Shown here: piece after piece, positions 46,455 through 56,603 of the stretch
How positions within the stretch are numbered: the stretch's first letter is position 1
Layout: every line of letters starts with the position of its first letter
DNA from: J027 sp965215855
Lineage (GTDB): Bacteria; Chloroflexota; Anaerolineae; Aggregatilineales; J027
Direction of reading: 5' to 3'
Length of the DNA: 64,000 bases
Assembly: GCA_965215855.1 (NCBI GenBank)
Contig: CBDCER010000003.1
Span: 2,294,001-2,358,000 of the forward strand
Program-made: the position numbers and the translations under genes
The notes under the pieces: model-generated
The model's database searches: none
The model's input: only the letters and a program-made list of their open reading frames with translations
Told to the model about the DNA's origin: nothing

Positions 46455-47600
46455 TTATGTGCCGACGCGCATTGGCATAATTACATGGATATATTCGTTA
46501 TATTCATCCATGTGATACGGTCGCACCAGACATGGATCGGACGATTTATTGGTCAGCAACACTACCTGATCGTCGTCGATGACGCCCAATAGATCAATTA
46601 GGTATTTGATGTTGAACGAAATTTCGACATCGGTACCCTGAATTGAAGCGTCGATCATGCTGTCGTTGTCGCCTTTTTCGTTGGATTGTGCCAGCAAACG
46701 GACTTCGCCCGGCCCCATATTATCTTCGGGGGGCGTGATGGAGATGCGAGTCGTGTGGGCATTGTCGCGAGCAAAAACCTCTGAACGCCGTGCCGCCCGC
46801 AGTAATTCATCGGTATAGACCGTTGTCGTCGTTTGGTGTTCAGTAGGAATGACGCGCTCATAATCTGGGAATGAGCCATCGACCAAACTTGACACAATAT
46901 CGACCTCGCGCAGGTGGAACATAATCTGGTTACGGCCTTCGGGAATGGAGATCAAGACTTCGTCAGCATCGTCCGAAATGGCGCGTCCCACCTCTTCCAA
47001 AGTGCTGGCTGGAATGATAATGCTGACCGGCTGATCAATGCCAATTTCCAGCATTGTTCGCCGTTCTGAGAGCCGATAGCCATCAGTGGCAGAAAGGGTG
47101 AGCGTGTTACCGTCAATGCGTGTCAGGACGCCTGTCAGCACTGGTTTATTGTCATCTCTAGCGGCGGCAAACGTAACCTGGCGAATCATCTGGCGGAGTT
47201 CTTTGGCAGGGATGGCGATGCCGACATTGGCATCGGCTTCGGGAACCAGCGGAAAATCTGTGGCATCGATACCCTTTATGTTGGTTGTTGTGCCGCCACA
47301 CTGTAGATTGAGGGTTAGAGTCCGTGTATTGAGTTCCATATCAATGCGTTCTGGTGATAAATTACTCACCAAATCTAGCAAGAGACGGGCCGGAACAGTG
47401 ATGGATCCCTCTTCTTCCACTTTGGCTCCAATCCAGGCGTTGATGCCCAGTTCTAGATTGGTGGCAGAGAGCTTCAGGCGAGCATCTTCGGTTGCCAGCA
47501 TGACGTTTCCCAGGATGGGCAAGGTGGGTCGAGAGGAAACCGCCCGATAGACGGTGCTTAACGCTTTATGCAAATTTTCTTGCAAAACCGACACGCGCAT
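46455..47600 (-). CDS. dnaN: DNA polymerase III beta sliding clamp
   Basis: The processivity clamp of DNA replication. 381 aa with three clamp domains; ATDGYRLSER and the terminal PMRV are family marks. Away from dnaA here: the neighbours are ffh and a lipoprotein gene, so the classic origin gene order is not kept and no DnaA-box cluster was seen around it. Confidence 0.96.
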   Translation of the reverse strand: MRVSVLQENLHKALSTVYRAVSSRPTLPILGNVMLATEDARLKLSATNLELGINAWIGAKVEEEGSITVPARLLLDLVSNLSPERIDMELNTRTLTLNLQCGGTTTNIKGIDATDFPLVPEADANVGIAIPAKELRQMIRQVTFAAARDDNKPVLTGVLTRIDGNTLTLSATDGYRLSERRTMLEIGIDQPVSIIIPASTLEEVGRAISDDADEVLISIPEGRNQIMFHLREVDIVSSLVDGSFPDYERVIPTEHQTTTTVYTDELLRAARRSEVFARDNAHTTRISITPPEDNMGPGEVRLLAQSNEKGDNDSMIDASIQGTDVEISFNIKYLIDLLGVIDDDQVVLLTNKSSDPCLVRPYHMDEYNEYIHVIMPMRVGT

Positions 47601-47686
47601 ACATACTCTCCCTAGGGACCTTCAGCATATTGCTTCAATTATACCTGTCAAAAAGGGGTCTGAAAAGGTTTTATCGCTCTTTTGTT

Positions 47687-48538
47687 CTAACATCCGTTCG
47701 GTTTGGGAATTTCGAGCGGAACGCCAATATCGAAGACATTATATTGATAGCGCAGTCGCCCGGTGACTTCGCGCTCGCCGAACATCAGTTTAGCGCGATG
47801 CACATTCAATTCGATGGTATAGCTGACGACGATGTTCGGCTCTGGAGCGACCCATATCTCACCGGTCAGGAAATCCAGTTCAGAGGTTTCACTGTCTAGC
47901 TCAATGGCAGGCCAGTTAATGAATTGGGGATCGAAGCCGTATTGCCAGGATTGGATGCCATTAATGTAACCCCGACGTCCGGTGGGTTGTGCAAACTCGA
48001 TGCCGCCGATGAGTTGCCCGGCCCGCAGATTTGCCAGTTCGCCCACGATAGCCGAATCGGTAGTACAGATACCGTTGACATCGACCATATAGTAATCGTT
48101 GCCGAAACGTGCGATGTCGAGGTTGCTGGAGCCACCAGAGAACACATCGCCTAGAAATTCAATGCGAATGTAGCGAGCTACATTGTATTCGTCGTTGCGA
48201 GCTAGCACGCGTAGGTAGGCATCGTTGACTGCTTCGCCAGTGACGCTGTAGTGCCCTTCAAAATAAGCGGTGACCTCGAAGCGTGAATAAACAGTGGTGA
48301 TGAGGTTGTCGCTGATTTCAGGGAAGGCCACAGAATCGAAGCCAGGAGGAGGTGCGTTTTGTGTGAACACTATAGCAGTTTGATATTCCTCGAAGTTGAG
48401 TTCGGCAAGCGTAGGAATGACAACGGGTTCATCTTCGCCCGTGATTCGATCACAGGCCGCCAGCATCAAAATGGTAACCAGGATTACTGCTGCCAGACCT
48501 GCGAAGTGGGTTCGTTGCTGCTTACGCTTGCTATCCAT
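47687..48538 (-). CDS. Hypothetical lipoprotein
   Basis: A 283-aa exported protein: signal helix (13-28) with lipobox LAAC, the lipid-bearing Cys at C29. The rest is beta-rich, with a repeated aromatic pattern typical of extracellular lipoproteins. No known domain. The methyltransferase gene lies 10 bp upstream on the same strand. Confidence 0.8.
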   Translation of the reverse strand: MDSKRKQQRTHFAGLAAVILVTILMLAACDRITGEDEPVVIPTLAELNFEEYQTAIVFTQNAPPPGFDSVAFPEISDNLITTVYSRFEVTAYFEGHYSVTGEAVNDAYLRVLARNDEYNVARYIRIEFLGDVFSGGSSNLDIARFGNDYYMVDVNGICTTDSAIVGELANLRAGQLIGGIEFAQPTGRRGYINGIQSWQYGFDPQFINWPAIELDSETSELDFLTGEIWVAPEPNIVVSYTIELNVHRAKLMFGEREVTGRLRYQYNVFDIGVPLEIPKPNGC

Positions 48539-48548
48539 CGTCTTTAGC

Positions 48549-49208
48549 CTATTGTACCAATGCTATGAGTAGCCCGTCGCCGACGGGGATGATGGTACTG
48601 ACCAGGCGCTCATCGGCAGCCACACGCGCAAGGAATTTTTTCATCGCCACTGTGTTCACACCGTCATCGTTAGTCACGATGGCTCCGTGTCGGAAGGGAT
48701 TGTGGGCCACAATTAATCCGCCGGGCCGCACGTGATCTAATGCCCATGTCAAATAGTGATCATTGCCAGTTTTTTCGGCATCTAGAAACGCGAGATCGAA
48801 GGTTTCATTTAGGCTTTCGATGATCTGGTGAGCATCGCCTACACGCACCTCCACCCGACCTTCCAATCCAGCGGCTTTCAGATTTTTCCGAGCGATTGTC
48901 GCATGATCTTGGCTTAGTTCCAGTGACAGCAAATAGCCATCCTCGCCTAAACCTTTGGCGATCCATGTGGCACTATAGCCCCCTAGTGTGCCGAATTCAA
49001 TGGCGCGTTTGGCCCCGACCAAGCGAGTCATCACGTAGAGCATCCAGCCTTCTTCGGAACGCAGGTCGATTTGGGGCAGTCCATTGTCTGTAGTGGAGGT
49101 GGTGATGGCGTGTTGGGCTGCCGATTCCTGGACAAATAGATCAACAATGTATTGGCTGATCGCGTTCTGGACATCTGGTTCGAAAACGAGATGAGGACGA
49201 TGACTCAT
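48549..49208 (-). CDS. O-methyltransferase (class I, SAM-dependent)
   Basis: A 219-aa methyltransferase of the catechol/caffeoyl-CoA O-methyltransferase type. The SAM motif is IEFGTLGGYSA; LSLELSQDHA carries the ribose-binding acidic residue; FLDAEKTG holds the metal-ligand Asp. The substrate is not known. 17 bp after the small zinc-ribbon gene. Confidence 0.88.
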   Translation of the reverse strand: MSHRPHLVFEPDVQNAISQYIVDLFVQESAAQHAITTSTTDNGLPQIDLRSEEGWMLYVMTRLVGAKRAIEFGTLGGYSATWIAKGLGEDGYLLSLELSQDHATIARKNLKAAGLEGRVEVRVGDAHQIIESLNETFDLAFLDAEKTGNDHYLTWALDHVRPGGLIVAHNPFRHGAIVTNDDGVNTVAMKKFLARVAADERLVSTIIPVGDGLLIALVQ

Positions 49209-49225
49209 TGGTGGTGATGTTCCTT

Positions 49226-49474
49226 TCAGCTAATCCACTCGCGGTTGGCAATATCCCAGTTGCGGTGTTGATAGGTTTTTTTACAGTCGATACAAACCTG
49301 GGCGCTATCCAGGCGGCGATCTCTCAACCAGCGAAAGCGCACGGTCGCCAGATGAAACTGACAGGTGGGGCGGTAGCAGACAGGACAATAATCTCCATTT
49401 TCCAGACCTGAATCGGCATAGGTGCGTTTGTCTTCGGGTCGCGCATCGCAGATGTGACAGTGGGGTATGGGCAT
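49226..49474 (-). CDS. Small multi-cysteine, zinc-ribbon-like protein
   Basis: 82 aa with three Cys pairs: CHIC near the start, CPVC in the middle and CIDC near the end, a rubredoxin- or zinc-ribbon-like set. It starts at the ATG at 49474, with GAGG close before it; the frame is open further upstream, but that part reads like noncoding sequence and overlaps the divergent gene's leader. Function unknown. Confidence 0.65.
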   Translation of the reverse strand: MPIPHCHICDARPEDKRTYADSGLENGDYCPVCYRPTCQFHLATVRFRWLRDRRLDSAQVCIDCKKTYQHRNWDIANREWIS

Positions 49475-49626
49475 GATCCTCTGAATTCCTCGGTGTACTT
49501 CACAGTCGTCATTATAGCAGTTGCAATTTGGCTCACAAGTCGCAAATCTGGTGTTTTGCCCATGCCACAATGACGCCACATACGTTAAAATGGAAGCAGC
49601 ATAAAGGCCAATTAGGATCAACGTTC

Positions 49627-50025
49627 ATGTCATTTGCGCCACGTCCAGTGGTTGTTAAAGTAGATGCCACACGCTATCGGCTTGACACATTAACCAACCG
49701 GTTTATCGACGCCGGATTTCAAGTTGTGAAAGCCACATCCATTAAAGAAGGACTTAAAGTTGCGCGGCGCTGCAAACCGAACTTAATTGTCGCTATTGAT
49801 AATCTGAGATCTGGGCTGGATGCCGTCCAGTGGCTAGAGCTTCAGCATTCGGATGTGGAAGGTGCGCTGGCGATGACGCCGTTATTGATTGTTACTGATA
49901 ATAAGCGTGTCGAGAGCTTGCGTATTCATGAATTGCCAGATCGTGTGAAGGTGTTACAACGTTCGCGTAAACACGAGGCAGTGGTCAACAACGCCCAACG
50001 TCTGTTGGGACATGGGCATTTCTAG
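49627..50025 (+). CDS. Receiver-like (pseudo-receiver) protein
   Basis: 132 aa with receiver-domain topology: VVVKVDA as beta 1, LIVAIDN as beta 3 with an Asp at the phosphoacceptor place, LLIVTDN as beta 4 and KVLQRSR as beta 5. The first acidic pair is reduced to one Asp and the Lys is not clear, so phosphorylation is doubtful. The start is the ATG at 49627, with AGGA 9 nt before it. Probably a divergent signalling domain. Confidence 0.65.
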   Translation: MSFAPRPVVVKVDATRYRLDTLTNRFIDAGFQVVKATSIKEGLKVARRCKPNLIVAIDNLRSGLDAVQWLELQHSDVEGALAMTPLLIVTDNKRVESLRIHELPDRVKVLQRSRKHEAVVNNAQRLLGHGHF

Positions 50026-50111
50026 CAACTCCAGGTGTTAATTGAACGTAGATATTGATTAGAGGCGTGTTTTGTGCGCCTTTTCAATTTGGATGCGAGG
50101 AATGGATAACA

Positions 50112-51326
50112 ATGCGGATTATCGTTCATACCGGCAAAGGCGGCGTTGGTAAAACCAGTATTTCGGCGGCAACGGCTGTGCGTTGTGCTGAGATGGGATT
50201 GAAGACCATCGTCATCAGTACCGATACGGCTCATTCTCTTGCCGATTCGTTGGAGACCACCATTGGCCCTGAACCCGTGCAGATTGGGGATCGTCTGTGG
50301 GGGCAGGAAGTGGATGCTCGCTATTCAATGGAGAAATTTTGGTGGCGTATCCAGCGTTATCTGATGCGGGCCTTTACTCAGCGTGGTGTCGAAGATCTCA
50401 TCGCCGAGGAGGTCATGATCCTGCCGGGGTTGGAAGAAGGGGCACATCTGCTTTGGATCAACCAGTATTTTGAAGAAAATGCGTATGATGTCCTCATTAT
50501 TGATGCAGCGCCCACCGCAGAAACATTGCGATTGTTGAGCCTGCCCGAAGCGTCGCGCTGGTGGTTTGACCGTATGGTGCGGTTATTGGGTGGGCGGGCC
50601 TCGCGCTTGTTACGGCCATTGGCAAAACCCCTCTTTGGCACTGATTTACCAGAACAAGAGGAATTGGATAGTATTCAACTGCTCTTCGATACATTAGACA
50701 ATGTACGGCGGTTGTTAGGTGATCCAGAGATGAGTTCGATGCGTCTTGTCATGACACCCGAAAAAATGGTCATCAAAGAGACGCAGCGTACCTATACCTA
50801 CCTCAACCTCTATGGCTATGCTACCGACGCGATTGTGTGTAATCGCGTTATTCCGTCGGAGGTCAACGATCCATATTTCGCGGCCTGGAAAGACCGTCAG
50901 GTGGAGAATATGGCGCTGATCCGTGAAGCCTTTGGGCAATTGCACATGGTTCAGGCTCCATTGTTCGAGCGCGACATTGGTGGTTTTGACGATCTGCGGC
51001 GGCTGGCGGACCAGCTTTTTGGAGATCGAAACCCAGCAGGATTCTTGTCGAAAGGATTAGCTTCACATACGATAGAACAGGCTGAAGATGGAGAAGATTA
51101 CTGGCTGACGATTCCGCTACCGTTTGCTGACAAGCGCGATATGGATCTCTACCGTAGCGCCGATGAACTGACAGTTCGGGTTGGACCGTACCGGCGTAAT
51201 ATTGTATTGCCATATACTTTATGGAAATATGAAGTAGGTGGAGCCAGTTTTGAAAATGCGGCACTGAAGATTCGTTTTCTCAAGGTCGAGGAGCCTGAGA
51301 TCGAAGAAGACCCACAAAATCTCTAA
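50112..51326 (+). CDS. ArsA/Get3-type ATPase with C-terminal Hsp20-like domain
   Basis: A 404-aa P-loop ATPase. The deviant Walker A GKGGVGKT is at 8-15; STDTAHSLADS is switch I and IDAAPTAE switch II. The last 80 residues (YWLTIPLPFADKRDMDL) form an alpha-crystallin-like (ArsA_HSP20) domain. No metal-binding Cys set, so arsenite pumping is unlikely; membrane-protein targeting or chaperoning fits the Get3 side. ATG at 50112, GAGG 11 nt upstream; the longer frame to 50055 is not needed. Confidence 0.9.
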   Translation: MRIIVHTGKGGVGKTSISAATAVRCAEMGLKTIVISTDTAHSLADSLETTIGPEPVQIGDRLWGQEVDARYSMEKFWWRIQRYLMRAFTQRGVEDLIAEEVMILPGLEEGAHLLWINQYFEENAYDVLIIDAAPTAETLRLLSLPEASRWWFDRMVRLLGGRASRLLRPLAKPLFGTDLPEQEELDSIQLLFDTLDNVRRLLGDPEMSSMRLVMTPEKMVIKETQRTYTYLNLYGYATDAIVCNRVIPSEVNDPYFAAWKDRQVENMALIREAFGQLHMVQAPLFERDIGGFDDLRRLADQLFGDRNPAGFLSKGLASHTIEQAEDGEDYWLTIPLPFADKRDMDLYRSADELTVRVGPYRRNIVLPYTLWKYEVGGASFENAALKIRFLKVEEPEIEEDPQNL

Positions 51327-51488
51327 ACTAACTCGTTATATGGCACTCATGAGGTAATTATCTGTGGCTCAGGTTCGTCATGGATAATAAATGCTGGATC
51401 TGGGGGTGTTGGTATATTTGGCGAGATGGAGAAAACACTGATGGCACTGCGACAACTGGCGTCGTATGCTTATAACCAGGAGAAACCA

Positions 51489-52133
51489 ATGATGAACAGT
51501 GGCCGCTTCAAAACTTATCCTGATTTGATGGATGACTTTGAACTCAACCCTGACTATGAACAAAATGACGCCGCGATTCAGGATGCCGTTCGTGCTATCC
51601 TTCAGAGTGTTGGTGAAGACCCAGCACGTGATGGGCTACTGAAAACACCAGATCGTGTGGCTCGCATGTATAATGAGTTATTACAGGGCTATCATATCGA
51701 CCCAGAAAAACTCATCAACGATGCTCTATTTGACGTGGACTATCAGGAGATGGTCCTGGTGCGCGATATTGAGTTTTATAGCCTATGCGAACACCATATG
51801 TTGCCCTTTATCGGCAAGGCGCATGTGGCCTATATTCCACGCGGAAAAGTTGTTGGATTATCGAAAATTCCGCGCATTGTTGATATGTTTGCGCGACGCT
51901 TGCAGGTGCAGGAACGCATGACGCAGCAAATCGCCGATTTTCTGATGGCGGTGCTTGATCCGGTGGGTGTGGCTGTTGTCGTGGAAGGGGCACATATGTG
52001 TGCCATGATGCGTGGTGTTAAGAAAGCGAACGCTCGCATGGTTACCAGTGCCATGCTGGGTGTCTTTCGCGAAGATGAGAAAACCCGTGCAGAATTTCTC
52101 GATCATGTCGAACGCTCGTTGGGAACGGACTAA
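51489..52133 (+). CDS. folE: GTP cyclohydrolase I
   Basis: Converts GTP to dihydroneopterin triphosphate, the entry to folate and biopterin. 214 aa; zinc ligands C100 and H103 (SLCEHHMLPF) and C171 (GAHMCAMMRGV). AGGAG lies 6 nt before the ATG at 51489, a better site than the ATG at 51426, which also would add an untypical lead. The pterin dehydratase gene lies two genes downstream. Confidence 0.95.
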   Translation: MMNSGRFKTYPDLMDDFELNPDYEQNDAAIQDAVRAILQSVGEDPARDGLLKTPDRVARMYNELLQGYHIDPEKLINDALFDVDYQEMVLVRDIEFYSLCEHHMLPFIGKAHVAYIPRGKVVGLSKIPRIVDMFARRLQVQERMTQQIADFLMAVLDPVGVAVVVEGAHMCAMMRGVKKANARMVTSAMLGVFREDEKTRAEFLDHVERSLGTD

Positions 52134-52150
52134 ATAACGAAGGCAGGTGA

Positions 52151-52921
52151 ATGTCGTATCAAAATAACTGGGCGGACCAGGAACAAATCGTGACAGTACG
52201 CGAGGTGGTCTATGACCCCCTCGAAGCCCCGACAATGACTGATATTGTGATGCCTCGCCAGCGACGCAGGTGGCCGTTGGCGCTATTGGTATTCTTTGGT
52301 TTTGTGCTGGTGGCTGGTATTGTGGGCGGCATATTGTTTGTCGCGATGCCTGGCCCGACTGTGTATGTGGTTGTGGAGAATGATGATCCTGTACAGCCGG
52401 TATCGGGCCTGTCGCCCATCTTCACGCCTGAAGTGCAGTTTTGGGCGGATGATATTATTCAGTGGGCGACTGCTTATGGCCTGGACCCCAATCTCATTGC
52501 CACTGTCATCCAGATCGAAAGTTGTGGTGATCCAACGGCAGGTTCTCCGGCGGGGGCACAAGGGCTTTTCCAGGTGATGCCCTTCCATTTTACCGCAGGC
52601 GAATCAATGCTGGATGTGCAGACTAATGCCCGACGTGGCCTGAACTATCTCTCGCAAGGATTAGTACTGGCAGATGGTCATGCAGGGTTAGCACTGGCAG
52701 GGTATAATGGGGGGCATGGTGTAATTAACCTTGGTTGGGCAGCCTGGGCCAGCGAAACGCAACGGTATTTTTATTGGGGTGCTGGCATCTATTTTGATGC
52801 GGCCAATGGCAAGACATCTAGTGAGCGATTGGATGAATGGCTGGGGGCAGGTGGCAATGTGTTGTGCAGGCAGGCGCGTGCTACTCAGCAAACCTTGAGC
52901 AGTGGGGAAAGGACTACATAA
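52151..52921 (+). CDS. Membrane-anchored lytic transglycosylase
   Basis: 256 aa: a cytoplasmic lead, one membrane helix (41-65), then an SLT domain (about 95-235) outside that cleaves peptidoglycan. The catalytic Glu is E123 in QIESCGDP; GAQGLFQVMP and LALAGYNGG are the SLT motifs. It sits between two pterin genes with 17- and 2-bp gaps, so it is co-transcribed but functionally unrelated to them. Confidence 0.92.
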   Translation: MSYQNNWADQEQIVTVREVVYDPLEAPTMTDIVMPRQRRRWPLALLVFFGFVLVAGIVGGILFVAMPGPTVYVVVENDDPVQPVSGLSPIFTPEVQFWADDIIQWATAYGLDPNLIATVIQIESCGDPTAGSPAGAQGLFQVMPFHFTAGESMLDVQTNARRGLNYLSQGLVLADGHAGLALAGYNGGHGVINLGWAAWASETQRYFYWGAGIYFDAANGKTSSERLDEWLGAGGNVLCRQARATQQTLSSGERTT

Positions 52922-52923
52922 CC

Positions 52924-53208
52924 ATGCGCCTGACAGATGAACAAATTGCAATTCAACTTGATGGACTTAGCGGCTGGACTCGTGACGGCGACGCCATCCG
53001 CAAATCATACCGGCTGGCGTCCTTTCCAGCGGCGCTGGTTTTTGTGGGAGCTGTCGGCCATCTGGCAGAAGCAACCGACCACCATCCTGATATTTTGATT
53101 GAATATCGCACGGTTACATTGACGCTCAGTACGCATTCAGCAGGCGGTTTGACGGAAAAGGACTTCGACCTGGCAGCGCGGATTGATGCGCTTTCCTTCC
53201 GCGAGTAA
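52924..53208 (+). CDS. phhB: Pterin-4a-carbinolamine dehydratase
   Basis: 94 aa, typical length. Dehydrates 4a-hydroxytetrahydrobiopterin; the signature DHHPD (H53-H54) and the TH (H71) site are present, with GGLTEKDFDLA at the end. ATG at 52924, with AAGGA 12 nt before it and 2 bp after the transglycosylase stop. Together with folE it points to pterin cofactor use, perhaps for molybdopterin or an aromatic hydroxylase that is not in this window. Confidence 0.92.
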   Translation: MRLTDEQIAIQLDGLSGWTRDGDAIRKSYRLASFPAALVFVGAVGHLAEATDHHPDILIEYRTVTLTLSTHSAGGLTEKDFDLAARIDALSFRE

Positions 53209-53242
53209 ACACCCACACTGGCAAATCCCATGCCCCGTTGTA

Positions 53243-53267
53243 CCCTATTCGTGCGATGGGGTTTTTG
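53243..53267 (+). terminator. Intrinsic terminator after phhB
   Basis: CCCTAT (53243-53248) and ATGGGG (53256-53261) form a 6-bp stem with one wobble and a 7-nt loop, followed by TTTTTGTT. Confidence 0.7.
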
Positions 53268-53305
53268 TTATGATTCGGCCTCTAAAATATCAGGAGGCAT
53301 AACTG

Positions 53306-54299
53306 ATGCGAATCGCGCTTGATGCAATGGGTAGCGACAATCATTCTGCGCCAGATGTTGCTGGTGGCGTGCAGGCTGCGGCTGAATATGGTGCGACAAT
53401 CGTGCTGGTTGGTGATGAAGTTCAGATCAAGACTGAACTGAAAAAACATGATACCTCGGGCCTGTCGATTGAGGTCGTTCATGCCAGCCAGAAAATCACA
53501 ATGGAAGACAAGCCTGGCGAAATCATTCGGACAAAAACAGACTCGTCGATGCACGTCGGGTTGGGCTTGGTAGACAAAGGTGATTGTGCAGCTTTTGTCA
53601 GTTGTGGCAATACAGGCGCGATTCTGGGGATTGCTACTGTCAGAAAAAGTGCGGCGCATTCGCGGCATACATCGTCCGGCCCTCAGTACGGTTATCCCGT
53701 TTCATGGTGGTTCAGTGGTGATGATCGATATGGGAGCTAACGTGGATTGCAAACCGGAATGGTTGGCGCAATTTGCTATGATGGGCAGTATCCACGCTGA
53801 AACTATGTTGGGCTGTACCAGGCCACGGCTGGCGTTGCTTTCGAATGGGGAGGAAGAAGGCAAAGGTAACAGTTTGATTCGGGACACTGTGCCGCTGATC
53901 GAAGCGACTGAGCTGAACTACATCGGCAGTATTGAGCCGAAAGAGATGGTCAGGGGAGTGACAGATGTGGCGGTGTGTGATGGTTTCGTGGGCAACATGG
54001 TCACGAAGTCATTAGAAGCTATGGGCTTTGCATTGTTCGATGCTATTCGAGAGAGTGTTCGCCGCAGTTGGCGGGCCAAAATCGGTGGTCTGCTGATGCG
54101 TCCGATGATCCGCAGCGTCTATAAACAACATGATCCGGCAGAAGTGGGCGGGGCGTTGTTGTTGGGGGTGAATGGCGTCGTCATTATCGGGCATGGCCGC
54201 AGCGATGCCCGTGCCGTCAAAAACGCTTTGCGACAGGCGCATCAAGCTATTCAAGGTAATATTTTGCAGGCTATCCGCGACGGCATTGCCACCAAATAA
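53306..54299 (+). pseudogene. plsX: Phosphate acyltransferase PlsX, frameshifted
   Basis: Makes acyl-phosphate from acyl-ACP for PlsY. The N-terminal part (MRIALDAMGSDNHSAP, SCGNTGA) reads in one frame and stops at 53740; the rest (GIHRPAL, DMGANVDCKP, CDGFVGNM) is in the +1 frame and ends normally at 54299. The break lies in an A5 run at 53644-53648; removing one A gives a continuous 330-aa protein. AGGAGG is 7 nt before the ATG. PlsX is usually essential, so a sequencing error is likelier than a true null. Confidence 0.9.
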
Positions 54300-54497
54300 T
54301 AAGGCCACGGACAATGGATTTCAATAAATGGAATGGTCGCCATGACGACCTTGGGGCAAGTGTTGTCGGGTATCTTTGTTTAGGGTGCGAAAGACAAATA
54401 TTGTTCTGGGATAGCTTTAGCAATTTGCACCGCAGTTATGGGGTTTTGATCCGAAAGGGGAGCTTCACTCGCTGCGTCACAATTGTGCAACAATCCG

Positions 54498-54527
54498 TTC
54501 AACATTCTCCGACCCATGCGCTATACT
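54498..54527 (+). promoter_or_regulatory. Candidate promoter of tkt
   Basis: TTCAAC (54498-54503), an 18-nt spacer, then TATACT (54522-54527), 26 bp before the tkt start. The rest of the 253-bp gap before tkt shows no convincing gene. Confidence 0.4.
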
Positions 54528-54552
54528 TAACCCCAAAAAGGAGCGACGCGCT

Positions 54553-56543
54553 TTGAATCTCGATTCTCGTGCGATTAACACTATTCGTTTTTTGGCGGTG
54601 GACGCCATTCAAGAGGCTAATTCGGGACATCCGGGTCTGCCGATGGGCGGTGCGCCGATGGCCTATGTACTGTGGACGCGCTTTCTGAGGCACAACCCGC
54701 GCAATCCGCAGTGGCCGGACCGAGACCGCTTTGTGCTTTCGGCAGGACATGGCTCCATGTTGCTATATGCGCTGCTGCATCTGACGGGCTATGACCTTTC
54801 GTTGAATGAACTGAAGAACTTCCGGCAGTGGGATAGCAAGACACCCGGCCATCCTGAAGTTGGCATCACACCTGGCGTCGAGACCACCACCGGCCCATTG
54901 GGGCAGGGTTTGGCAACGCGTGGGCATGGCGATGGCCGAGGCGTTTCTGGCAGCCCGTTATAACCGCGAGGGTCATACGGTTGTTGATCACTATACCTAT
55001 ACACTGGCGGGTGATGGTGATTTGATGGAGGGCGTGGCTGCTGAAGCTGCATCTTTGGCCGGGCATCTGGGGTTGGGTAAGCTGATTGTGTTGTATGACG
55101 ATAACCAGATTACGCTGGCTGCGCCAACCAAAGTCACCTTCTCGGAAAATGTACCGCAACGCTTTGATGCTTATGGTTGGCATACGCTGGAAGTTGATGG
55201 CGATCGTGATCTGGAAGGGATTGCGGCGGCGATACAGACCGCACAGGCAGTCACGGATCGTCCGACGCTCATCAGCATTAAGACAACCATTGGCTATGGC
55301 AGTCCCAATAAGGCTGGGACATCTGCCGCGCATGGATCGCCATTGGGTGAAGAAGAAATTCGGCTGACCAAAGAGAACCTGGATTGGCCGCTGGAACCCA
55401 CTTTTTACATTCCCGAAGATGTACTATCTCATTACCGGCAGGCAACGGAGCGTGGCTCTGAATTGGAAGATGTGTGGGAGCAGCGATTGGCCGCCTATGA
55501 AGTTGCTTATCCTGAATTGGCGGCGGAATTCAAGGCGGCGTTGGCGGGTGAATTGCCAGATGGTTGGGAGACCGATATTCCCGTTTTCGAGGCCGATGCA
55601 AAAGGCACTGCAACACGCAATAGTTCCGGCAAGGTGCTGAATGCGATTGCTGCTCGCGTCCCGACCTTTATGGGCGGCGATGCCGACCTGGCAGGTAGCA
55701 CGAAGAGTTACATCAATAGCGACGGTGATTTCGGTGTGGATGGCTTCGATCAGCGCAATCTGCGATTTGGTGTGCGCGAACACGGCATGGGAGCCATTAT
55801 CAACGGCATGACGTTGCATGGTGGGATCACCAAACCCTATACAGCTACTTTCCTAACCTTTTCAGACTATATGCGTCCGGCGGTGCGGTTGGCAGCATTG
55901 ATGGAGATTTCGCCGGTGTTTGTGTTCACACATGACAGTGTAGGGTTGGGTGAAGATGGGCCAACGCATCAACCGGTGGAACAATTGGCGGCACTACGGA
56001 CGATTCCGCATGGTGTTGTCTTACGTCGGCGGACGCCAACCGAGACGTCTTCGGCTTGGAAAGTTGCTATGACGCATCAGGGTGGCCCGGTTATGCTCAT
56101 CTTCACGCGCCAGAGTGTGCCGACCCTCGAACCGTCAGCAATCATTGAGGAATGGTGTTTTCAGAGGCGGATACATTCTCTCGGATTGCGATGGCACACG
56201 GATGTGTTGCTAATGGCAAGTGGCTCCGAGGTCCATATCCTCTTGGAAGCCCAGGCATTATTGGCAACAGATAACATCCAGGCTCGCGTCATCAGTCTGC
56301 CGAGTTTGGAACTTTTCCAAAAGCAACCAGCATCCTACATTGAGGCCATTTTGCCATCGACTGTCAAAGCACGGGTGGCGATTGAGGCCGGTGTCCGTCA
56401 GGGGTGGGATGCGCTGTTGCAGGGCGGCCATTTTATCGGTCTAGATCGGTTTGGGGGCGTCTGCACCATACAAGACTATCTATGAAAAACTAGGCCTTAC
56501 GCCACAGGCAGTGGTGGAAGCCGCCAAGGCGCAACTGGACTAA
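54553..56543 (+). pseudogene. tkt: Transketolase with several frameshifts
   Basis: Pentose-phosphate enzyme moving two-carbon units with thiamine diphosphate. The frame from the TTG at 54553 (AGGAG 9 nt upstream) carries SGHPGLPMG and TTGPLGQGLA, then shifts at 54914-54923, where AAACGCGG appears reduced by 2 bases. The next frame has the TPP motif GDGDLMEG...DDNQ and the C-terminal MASGSEV. It is locally garbled at 56147-56201 and shifts again at a G5 run (56453-56457), after which APYKTIYEKLGLTPQ and TAA at 56541 complete the enzyme. Several independent small indels, all correctable. Confidence 0.88.
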
Positions 56544-56603
56544 TTGAAACGAGAGTGTTGCAGCAATTATCACTTGATAATGAGTTCCTGGAGTAAAGCA
56601 ATC

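Noticed and set aside
46286..47600. Replication origin near dnaN
   Set aside because: dnaA is absent and no cluster of DnaA-box-like 9-mers was noticed; dnaN sits among unrelated genes.
54314..54556. 80-aa frame upstream of tkt
   Set aside because: Low-quality composition and no motif; the gap holds the tkt promoter instead.
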